64,000 nucleotides of DNA from Gigantopelta aegis (taxonomy: Eukaryota; Mollusca; Gastropoda; Neomphalida; Peltospiridae), in contig NC_054701.1 in NCBI RefSeq assembly GCF_016097555.1, positions 2,876,696 to 2,940,695 of the forward strand. Reading direction: 5' to 3'. A program made the position numbers and the translations under genes. The notes under the pieces were generated by a model, which searched no databases, was not told the DNA's origin, and was given only the letters and a program-made list of their open reading frames with translations. Numbering within the stretch: position 1 is the stretch's first letter; each line of letters opens with the position of its first letter. This document shows positions 59,001-64,000 of this stretch, piece after piece.

Positions 59001-62000
59001 CCACTTCGTGGAAATGAACTCGACCACGTGGCCTAGATTTACAACATTAACCGGTACGACAAAACACGACTAATAAAATTGAAAACTTGTTGTCGCTAGT
59101 AATCAAACATTTAGTATCAACAATGCAACATGTCTTAAACAGTATTTCATTTTATTTAATCGCATTTTCTAACTTTAAGACAAGCACCTGGCAGTACACT
59201 ACTGAATAGTAGACTGGCCTCACGGACATGCAAATAGTGCCTTATTCACACCACGAGGCGGATCAACAGAACAAAACTGGTTGAAGAATTGTTTGGTTCT
59301 AAAATTCAAATGTGTCGTTTTTATTTTGTTTTGAATCAAGGGAGGTTACTCATCACGTACATTTCAGTAATCCAGAAATTTGTTAATACGGACGTTTTTT
59401 TTAATAACCATACTGTCCGGACTAACAAGGTTCCACTGTACACTTAACCTTCTGACTACTGCAGGCGAGATATCTCGCCCGACGTCACGTCAGACGATAT
59501 ACTGTACACTGTATACAGTGCATTCCCCAATTCATATTTCCCGCCGTTTTGCACACGACACTCACCGGAAACGGAAATATAATTAAAGAAAAAAGATTTT
59601 TTTTCAAAATGGTGGTTTTTGTTTTGATTTTTTCAATTGAAAATACCTTGAAATTTTGAGTTCAAAAAGTGGTTTTCGGCAAGAATTTTCGCTTGACAAC
59701 AATGGCGGCACGTCGCGGTAATTTTCAGGCATCGATAGCTGATTGTAACAGCTAATTTGATAATAAATTTGATCGTTTTACCAACAACGAAAATTACCAA
59801 ATATTGCAATATGAATCGTAGTTCGGGTTTTAAAAAAAATTCGGGTCAGAAAACCACTGTTATCGGGAATAATGGACATAAATACTGGACAGCTGGCCAC
59901 AAATGCCCGTAAGTAAACGCAACTTTTTCGATTTTTTGGCTAATTTTAATCACCATTAGCCGATCTAAAATAATAAAAATTACAAAAAAAGACACGAAAA
60001 TAATACTTACCGATTCATATATGAACTTTATTTCATGTATTTATGAAACATTTAAGTGAATATATGTGAGTAAAAATTATAAACTTGTACCCACTCAACG
60101 TGGTTTTTGTTAAAAATTAATCCAGTAGTCTAAAGGTTAAATAGCACATGAAGTTAAATGTCTACATACTGATCACAGTAGCCCACTTTGAAACATTTCG
60201 TACACCGCTTCAGTTTGGAGTTGGCCCCACAAATGTGGTGACAGTGAGCGCAGCGAGAAGGAACTAGGTGCGGCACGAGGGATCTCTGTTAATAAAACAA
60301 AACAAACAGAAATACTCAATAGTTTCAAACAATTAACAAACAGGGATCTGTTAATAAAACAAAACAAATATAAATCTCAACATTTTTAAACAATTAACAA
60401 ACAGGGATCTGTTAAAATAACTAAACAGATAGAAATACTCAACATTTTTAAACAGTTGAAATACTAAATTCACAGACTTCATTAATTTACTCACATATGA
60501 AATATCTGACAAACAAAACATAGCACAACATAATTCTAGTAAGATAATCAGATTTTGCTTCAATTACTGACTTATTGACTTAACAAAAGAATTACAATAT
60601 TTGAAATTAGCAAAAGGTAAATACTTCCAGTTTGGGGAAACTAAAAAGTGACAAAGTATTAAAACATGACAGTGAACTACATGATATCTATGTACGCTAA
60701 AACAATTAAAGTATTATGTCCTAGGTTGCATTATAAAAAGGAGCCCAATACATTCAGAATCAATATTCAAGGTGTGTGGTTGCAATTTCTTTGTTTCCAT
60801 ACTGATTATAATCAAGGTATAAAAACCATTGTATATGATACGAGTTGTTATGAAAAGCACGACAGTGTGTATATACATACTTGTATCACAGACACTTCAT
60901 ACACTCTTTCACCAGCTACCTCCTCCGACAAAACCTCGCATCTGTAACACACAGTAAATATACCATGTACATCATTAGTCACAAACTTAAAATCTTATTT
61001 AAATTGACTGTGCATATGAACAAACAACAGTAAAGTAACGTTTGTTTTATTTAACGACGCCACTAGAGCACATTGATTTTTTATCTTATCATTGGCTACT
61101 GGACATCAAACATATGGTCATTATGACACTGTTTTTTAGAGGAAACCCGCTGTCGCTACATAGGCTATTCTTTTACGACAGGCAGCATTGGATCTTTTAT
61201 TTGCGCTTCCCACAGGCATGGCCTTTGTTGAACCAGTTATGGATCACTGAGCAGTCACTCAGGGTTTGAAGTCCGTATCTGGATTAAAAATCCCATGCCT
61301 CGACTGGGATCCGAACCCAGTACCTACCAGTCTGTAGACCGACTGTTGCCCCTGTGTGCCCCTATCCCACATTCATGAGGTCCATTCTAGAATAGCCCCT
61401 AGCCAATAAGGTAAACCAATTGAAATGGGCATCTTGTATATGGACACTTCACGTACACTAACGAAAGAAAGAAAGAAATGTTTTGTTTAACGACACACTC
61501 AACACATTTTATTTACGTTTATATGGCGTTAAGGACCACACAGATTTTGAGAGGAAACCCACTGTTGCCACTACATGGGCTACTCTTTCCAATTAGCAGC
61601 AAGGGATCTTTTATTTGTGCTTCCCACAGGCAGGATAGCACAAACCATGGCCTTTGTTGAACCAGTTATGGATCACTGGTTGGTGCAAGTGGTTTACACC
61701 TACCCATTGAGCCTTGCGGAGCACTCATTCAGGGTTTGGAGTCGGTATCTGGATTAAAAATCCCATGCCTCGACTGGGATCTGAACCCAGTACCTACCAG
61801 CCTGTAGACCGATGGCCTAACCACAACGCCACCGAGGCCGGTCGTACACTAACGAAAGCATTTAATTAATGTTTACCAAGGAAAGCATTTAATTAATGTT
61901 TACTAAGGAAAGCATTTAATTAATGTTTACTAAGGAAAGCATTTAATTAATGTTTACTAACAACAGCATTTAATTAATGTTTACTAAGGAAAGCATTTAA

Positions 62001-63976
62001 TTAATGTTTACTAAGGAAAGCATTTAATTAATGTTTACTAAGGAAAGCATTTAATTAATGTTTACTAAGGAAAGCATTTAATTAATGTTTACTAACGAAA
62101 GCATTTAATTAATGTTTACTAAGGAAAGCATTTAATTAATGTTTACTAAGGAAAGCATTTAATTAATGTTTACTAACGACAGCATTTAATTAATGTTTAC
62201 TAAGGAAAGCATTTAATTAATGTTTACTAACGACAGCATTTAATTAATGTTTACTAAGGAAAGCATTTAATTAATGTTTACTAAGGAAAGCATTTAATTA
62301 ATGTTTACTAACGAAAGCATTTAATTAATGTTTACTAAGGAAAGCATTTAATTAATGTTTACTAAGGAAAGCATTTAATTAATGTTTACTAAGGAAAGCA
62401 TTTAATTAATGTTTACTAACGACAGCATTTAATTAATGTTTACTAACGTAAGCATTTAATTAATGTTTACTTTAATTAATGTGTACTAACGAAAGCATTT
62501 AATTAATGTGTACTAACGAAAGCATTTAATTAATGTTTACTAACGAAAGCATTTAATTAATGTGTACTAATGAAAGCATTTAATTAATGTTTACTAACGA
62601 AAGCATTTAATTAATGTTTACTAAGGAAAGCATTTAATTAATGTGTACTAACGAAAGCATTTAATTAATGTTTACTAACGAAAGCATTTAATTAATGTTT
62701 ACTAACGAAAACATTTAATTAATGTTTACTAAGGAAAGTATTTAATTAATGTTTACTAAGGAAAGCATTTAATTAATGTTTACTAACGAAAGCATTTAAT
62801 TAATGTTTACTAACGTAAGCATTTAATTAATGTTTACTTTAATTAATGTGTACTAACGAAAGCATTTAATTAATGTGTACTAACGAAAGCATTTAATTAA
62901 TGTTTACTAACGAAAGCATTTAATTAATGTGTACTAACGAAAGCATTTAATTAATGTTTACTAACGAAAGCATTTAATTAATGTTTACTAACGAAAGCAT
63001 TTAATTAATGTGTACTAAAGAAAGCATTTAATTAATGTTTACTAATGAAAGCATTTAATTATATTTACTAACGAAAGCATTTAATTAATGTTTAACAAGG
63101 CAGATATTGTACCTCTATATATACTAGACACAAACCACCTCACTGTAAAGGTCAAAAGATCATCATACATTGATGTTAATTTTTTGAAATATCAAATAAA
63201 AGCGGATTGAGCTGTGCTGAAAGCAACCTGTCAATGACTACAAGAATGTTAACAACCAATAAAGTCAGAGAAGCTGCAAATTACAGACATTACAGTCTGC
63301 ACACTGGACATCAAATTAAACAAGATGTCTTGTGTACAAAGCACAACTGACGAAGAACTTCTATAGCTTACAACAGTTATCGTAACATAATTTAACACTA
63401 TTTTTAACAGAGTCTGTTGTGTCCAATACCAGTATCCATTTGTATGTTTGATACATACAATAAAAGTTATATTTTATTTGAACAATAAAAACATTTTATT
63501 TTTATCGTTTCGGCAATCTTCGACTGAAAAAAAAAATTGGCGCCAAATTTGTCACATTATCAGTATGGTAATTCTGTCTTGTGTCTACTAAGTCTCGTCT
63601 GATATTTATCCTCAATTGCCAATTTAATTGGTCGTAACTGATGATTTTTACTTACTGTCATTTGTTTATTCAGCAATTCTTCATAACTTTATTCAAATGT
63701 GTTGCAGGTTTGTAGATCAACTAAACTTAGTGTCCATTTTCACAGGCTAAAACTAGGGTGTGCACCCCTAAGGGAAAATCGACATGATCAAAGGTAGATG
63801 GTCTATGGTCCAAAAATAGACAAACAAAGCAAATGCCTATTTCAAGGAACAGACAATCATATAGTGTTCAAAACTACTCACACTATAATGTTGTCATTCG
63901 CTTGGACCCCTGTCAGTGAAGCTCCACGAGAAAATGTTTTGTGAATTTTACCACGATATGCTTCAATAACTCTCAT
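40642..63976 (-). CDS. USP19: Ubiquitin carboxyl-terminal hydrolase 19-like, C-terminal eleven exons (5' part off window)
   Basis: Exons 3' to 5' in + coordinates: 40642-41000, 47582-47748, 48338-48490, 52084-52159, 52475-52517, 53278-53378, 54624-55177, 57219-57362, 60170-60285, 60881-60941, 63882-63976; all phases agree (1869 nt). USP19 removes ubiquitin from ERAD and other substrates. In order, the sequence shows the end of the Ubl-like stretch ([13 protein letters not shown]), a complete MYND zinc finger (CAHC, CTKC, C-x3-C, H-x3-C), a Ser-rich linker, [30 protein letters not shown], the His box GGHYTSYV with catalytic His, and [12 protein letters not shown] with the Asp, then AYVLFYRQR. 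The tail is Glu/Lys-rich and ends DMDAVD, with no membrane segment, so this end resembles a soluble isoform. The catalytic Cys box must lie right of 64000. Confidence 0.92.
41358..41505. repeat. Foldback MITE-like hairpin
   Basis: Two arms of about 50 bp (GGGATAATATCACTGTGTTT.. and ..AAACACAGTGATATTATCCC) separated by about 40 bases, in the last USP19 intron. Confidence 0.85.
41730..41800 (-). mobile_element. Family-B SINE tail fragment
   Basis: AAGTTTGTTTTATTTAACGA, CGCCACTAGAGCACATTGAT, breaking off after ATCATCGGCTATT. Confidence 0.75.
41801..42639. other. USP19 intron, possible LINE upstream remnant
   Basis: No intact frame; nothing recognised with confidence before the reverse transcriptase remnant. 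Confidence 0.35.
42640..43980 (+). pseudogene. Degenerate non-LTR retrotransposon (reverse transcriptase part)
   Basis: Several frames carry recognisable RT blocks in order: [12 protein letters not shown] (about 42678), [16 protein letters not shown] (about 42771), [16 protein letters not shown] (about 42952), LLFADDGVL (about 43083), then a C-terminal [19 protein letters not shown] stretch (about 43640-43730). Frameshifts and stops separate the blocks, so it cannot encode a working protein. Endonuclease not seen; clade uncertain. Confidence 0.85.
44159..44458 (+). repeat. Three identical 100-bp tandem units
   Basis: TTTATTTATTGATTTCCAAC starts at 44161, 44261 and 44361. The copies look identical, implying a recent event. 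Confidence 0.92.
44776..45048 (-). mobile_element. Family-B SINE, internally deleted
   Basis: Target duplication TTTAAGTGGAACGAA at 44761-44775 and 45049-45063. About 115 bases, including the B-box region, are missing between TTTACACCTACCC and CGACGCCACCGAGGCC. Confidence 0.9.
45514..46810 (+). pseudogene. Broken Tigger-like (CENP-B/DDE) transposase
   Basis: Reads across at least three frames: a CENP-B-type helix-turn-helix ([13 protein letters not shown], then [11 protein letters not shown] after a frameshift near 45570), [19 protein letters not shown] (first catalytic Asp, about 45919), [14 protein letters not shown] (second Asp, about 46222) and QPMDQDVI (third, about 46318). An acidic C-terminal region follows. 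Frameshifts and stops rule out function. Confidence 0.85.
47346..47581. other. USP19 intron remnant
   Basis: A short (TCTTG)n run at about 47382; otherwise unassigned. Confidence 0.5.
47582..47748 (-). CDS. USP19: USP19 exon, catalytic His box
   Basis: [11 protein letters not shown]..., [20 protein letters not shown] and [10 protein letters not shown]. The GGHYT histidine is the catalytic His of the USP family. Donor GTAAGT; phase 1 out. Confidence 0.93.
48121..48337 (-). repeat. USP19: Tandem copies of a USP19 exon edge with telomere-like TTAGGG
   Basis: Three units upstream (+ coordinates) of the exon at 48338-48490, spaced about 67-75 bp, each carrying 26-35 nt of that exon's 3' end, its donor and GTTAGGGTTAGGGTT. 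Donor copies at 48121 and 48263 keep GTATGT on the - strand; the one at about 48188 has lost the G. Confidence 0.9.
48338..48490 (-). CDS. USP19: USP19 exon, YCPRC and LKRFSF motifs
   Basis: [16 protein letters not shown]..., then [15 protein letters not shown] and [13 protein letters not shown], hallmark USP catalytic-domain sequence. Donor GTATGT at 48337. The last 26-35 coding bases and the donor are copied in the intron just downstream. Confidence 0.92.
48491..48736. other. USP19 intron edge
   Basis: Unassigned sequence between an exon and the 60-bp array. Confidence 0.5.
48737..51990 (-). repeat. 60-bp minisatellite, about 3.2 kb, with large internal duplications
   Basis: Units around TGATGATGGGAGAGG and TATTTGGTGGGAGCAGAGGG + TAGGAGGACC. 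Blocks of more than 1 kb recur: GAGGACCTTC at 49211 and 50549 (offset 1338), GAGGACCATTTGATAGTGGG at 49561 and 51071 (offset 1510). Because 60 is 20 codons, long - strand frames (up to about 280 codons of [15 protein letters not shown] repeats) stay open; they lie in an intron and are not taken as genes. Confidence 0.92.
52084..52159 (-). CDS. USP19: USP19 exon, zinc-binding lobe start
   Basis: [19 protein letters not shown]... and LSPDEAW, the conserved block before the CxxC of the USP fingers subdomain. Donor GTAAGA at 52083. The following intron contains the 3.2-kb, 60-bp minisatellite. Confidence 0.9.
52160..52474. other. USP19 intron
   Basis: AT-rich; nothing recognised. Confidence 0.5.
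52475..52517 (-). CDS. USP19: USP19 43-nt microexon
   Basis: [14 protein letters not shown], an acidic 43-nt exon with acceptor TTACAG and donor GTAACG. It is placed by phase (0 in, 1 out), which exactly joins its neighbours; residue conservation alone would not prove it. Confidence 0.7.
52825..53242 (+). mobile_element. Family-A SINE with an internal 51-bp expansion
   Basis: Head region GGTCTAGGATCGATTCCCAT, tail GTATTGTTAAACAAACAAAA. The core segment ATGACTAAAATATCAAAGG + TCGTGATCAATATG.. is present four times at 51-bp spacing (52914-53117), an expansion inside the SINE itself. Confidence 0.88.
53278..53378 (-). CDS. USP19: USP19 exon
   Basis: [16 protein letters not shown]... and [10 protein letters not shown], part of the protease fold ahead of the second half of the catalytic domain. 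Phase 1 to phase 0; donor GTAACA. Confidence 0.83.
53580..54610 (+). repeat. TTCATTAAAA-type tandem repeat interrupted by a piggyBac-like MITE
   Basis: About 30-bp irregular units around TTCATTTAATCACAGTTCAT + TAAAA at 53580-53618 and 54275-54606, ending 14 bp before the USP19 donor at 54623. The MITE sits at a TTAA within a TTCATTAA unit. Confidence 0.85.
53619..54274. mobile_element. piggyBac-like MITE, copy 1
   Basis: TTAA at 53615-53618 and 54275-54278; ends CCTTGTGACTACTACAGG and TAGTAGTGTAAAGG. About 656 bp, non-coding. Related throughout to the copy at 59448 (shared CAGTGCATTCCCCAATTCA, GACACTCACCGGAAA, GGGAATAATGGACATAAATA). Confidence 0.87.
54624..55177 (-). CDS. USP19: USP19 exon, Ser-rich linker
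   Basis: A 554-nt exon beginning [14 protein letters not shown], then a long Ser-rich, low-complexity acidic linker, and ending [12 protein letters not shown]. The start matches the family (FxVxVFQPP); the middle is expected to be disordered. The GC content is clearly higher than the surrounding introns. Confidence 0.87.
55178..55869. other. USP19 intron
   Basis: Contains an inverted pair around ACATACCAGTTGTTTTGCCA (55609) and TGGCAAAACAACTGGTATGT (55735), a foldback of about 145 bp. Otherwise unassigned. Confidence 0.6.
55870..56860. repeat. 21/24-bp minisatellite open on both strands
   Basis: About 1 kb of CATTCCTGGCTAGGAACATG units in 21- and 24-bp forms. Multiples of three keep frames open on both strands (up to 272 codons on +, 241 on -). 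It lies in a USP19 intron. Confidence 0.92.
57110..57212 (+). repeat. (CA)n/(ACGT)n microsatellite at a USP19 donor
   Basis: CA runs with ACGTACGT interruptions reaching almost to the donor at 57218. On the - strand the donor itself is GTGTGT. Confidence 0.9.
57219..57362 (-). CDS. USP19: USP19 exon, second half of MYND finger
   Basis: [14 protein letters not shown] supplies the last Cys and the His-x3-Cys pair, followed by [18 protein letters not shown] and LMEAYAR, the conserved USP19 stretch after the finger. The donor GTGTGT runs straight into a mixed GT/ACGT microsatellite. Confidence 0.9.
57550..57985 (-). repeat. About 89-bp array resembling a SINE tail
   Basis: Five or so units; GTCTAGAAAGGAAAGC at 57641, 57728, 57817 and 57906. 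The unit includes AATGTTTAACAACACCTCAG + CACATTTTAAACTACGGTTA, which resembles the antisense family-B tail (AATGTTTTATTTAACGACAC, ACATTTTACGGTTATATGG). A diverged copy starts near 57383. Confidence 0.82.
57990..58012 (+). repeat. (AT)n microsatellite
   Basis: Short AT run at the end of the 89-bp array. Confidence 0.8.
58113..59438. mobile_element. pogo/Tigger-like non-autonomous element
   Basis: Inverted ends CAGTGGAACCTCGTTAGTCC and GGACTAACAAGGTTCCACTG (one-base length difference), flanked by TA. 1326 bp with no transposase frame. It contains a G/A-rich tract at 58514-58543. Confidence 0.88.
58514..58543 (+). repeat. G-rich tract
   Basis: About 30 bases of almost pure G with single A interruptions; could form G-quadruplex. 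Function unknown. Confidence 0.7.
59448..60136. mobile_element. piggyBac-like MITE, copy 2
   Basis: TTAA at 59444-59447 and 60137-60140; ends CCTTCTGACTACTGCAGG and CCAGTAGTCTAAAGG. About 689 bp. Contains a GCGAGATATCTCGC palindrome near the left end that copy 1 lacks. It ends 33 bp from the USP19 MYND exon. Confidence 0.88.
60170..60285 (-). CDS. USP19: USP19 exon, first half of MYND finger
   Basis: [17 protein letters not shown]... and [13 protein letters not shown]: the first five Cys ligands of a MYND-type zinc finger. The acceptor reads AACAGAGATCC, with two AGs two bases apart; only the first keeps the MYND frame. Partial copies of this exon edge lie just upstream. Confidence 0.88.
60286..60440 (-). 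repeat. USP19: Copies of the USP19 MYND-exon acceptor
   Basis: The exon start (on - : TTTTATTAACAG|AGATCCCT) recurs as TTATTAACAGATCCCTG at 60345 and 60406 (+ coordinates), with a unit of about 61-64 bp including AACAATTAACAAACAGGG. Confidence 0.8.
60441..60880. other. USP19 intron
   Basis: AT-rich; nothing recognised. Confidence 0.5.
60881..60941 (-). CDS. USP19: USP19 exon, short linker
   Basis: A 61-nt exon joining phase 2 to phase 0 and encoding [20 protein letters not shown]. Acceptor TTACAG, donor GTATGT. It bridges the Ubl-like segment and the MYND finger. Confidence 0.8.
61036..61370 (-). mobile_element. Family-B SINE with internal deletions
   Basis: Antisense: tail TTTATTTAACGACGCCACTA, core GATCTTTTATTTGCGCTTCC, head CCGAACCCAGTACCTACCAG. 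Two short segments of the core/head are missing and the 5' end is disrupted. Confidence 0.85.
61468..61842 (-). mobile_element. Full-length family-B SINE
   Basis: Target duplication CGTACACTAACGAAAG at 61452-61467 and 61843-61858. The duplicated bases overlap the first unit of the 27-bp array that follows, so the SINE landed at the array's edge. Confidence 0.93.
61852..63092 (+). repeat. 27-bp satellite, about 45 units
   Basis: Unit GAAAGCATTTAATTAATGTT + TACTAAC/TACTAAG. Each unit has a TTAATTAA palindrome. A 13-bp short unit (ACTTTAATTAATG) appears twice (about 62470 and 62836) inside otherwise similar blocks, showing a block duplication of about 366 bp. Confidence 0.92.
63093..63881. other. 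USP19 intron
   Basis: AT-rich unique sequence between the 27-bp array and the Ubl-like exon; no recognised element. Confidence 0.5.
63882..63976 (-). CDS. USP19: USP19 exon, Ubl-like segment
   Basis: [16 protein letters not shown]..., ending NDNIIV across the junction. The acceptor TTATTTAG and donor GTGAGT are clear. It resembles the ubiquitin-like insertion found in the USP4/USP19 type of protease. The leading Met is probably internal because a good acceptor directly precedes it and the N-terminal CS domains are still to come. Confidence 0.8.
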
Positions 63977-64000
63977 CTAAATAAAACAAACAAACACAAA

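Overview
This is a eukaryotic, intron-rich, AT-rich nuclear window, most likely from a gastropod mollusc. That placement is an inference. It rests on spliced animal genes with GT..AG introns, animal LETMD1 and USP19 homologues, and two tRNA-headed SINE families whose 3' ends (TTAACGACGCCACTAGAGCACATTGA and relatives, read antisense) I associate with mollusc genomes. Nothing bacterial, organellar or viral is apparent.

Two genes lie tail to tail. LETMD1 (+) runs from a candidate first exon at 4385-4479 through eight well-supported exons to a stop at 28047. All exon phases fit, and the spliced product is 359 residues. USP19 (-) enters from the right edge. Eleven exons between 63976 and 40642 carry the end of a ubiquitin-like stretch, the MYND zinc finger, a Ser-rich and acidic insert, the C-terminal half of the ubiquitin-protease fold with its His box and DDS motif, and a charged tail. 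The 5' part of USP19, with the catalytic Cys box, lies beyond 64000. The 12.6 kb between the stops (28048-40641) has no gene I can support. It is filled with SINEs, DNA transposons and simple repeats.

Region by region: 1-4384 is upstream sequence with SINE scraps, a small inverted-repeat element and two opposed clusters of a GGCCGTTTTGAC motif. 4480-27802 is LETMD1 introns, holding minisatellites of 30, 48, 47, 93 and 62 bp. 28048-40641 is intergenic and includes a three-layer nested insertion (hAT-like in SINE in SINE). 41001-47581 is a USP19 intron with a broken LINE and a broken pogo/Tigger-type transposon. 48491-63881 is further USP19 introns with 60, 24, 89, 51 and 27 bp arrays plus piggyBac-like and pogo-like non-autonomous elements.

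The most striking theme is that tandem repeats here are repeatedly seeded on functional edges. The terminal LETMD1 exon with its 3' splice site is triplicated in frame. The LETMD1 exon 8 donor edge has become a 62-bp array of decoy donors. The USP19 zinc-finger exon edge is copied together with telomere-like TTAGGG. The MYND exon acceptor is copied twice. A SINE/host junction in LETMD1 intron 5 was amplified to about 59 near-perfect 93-bp units, each carrying a Pol III A box. I found no novel multi-gene system. The novelty is in how the arrays arise and what they might do to splicing.
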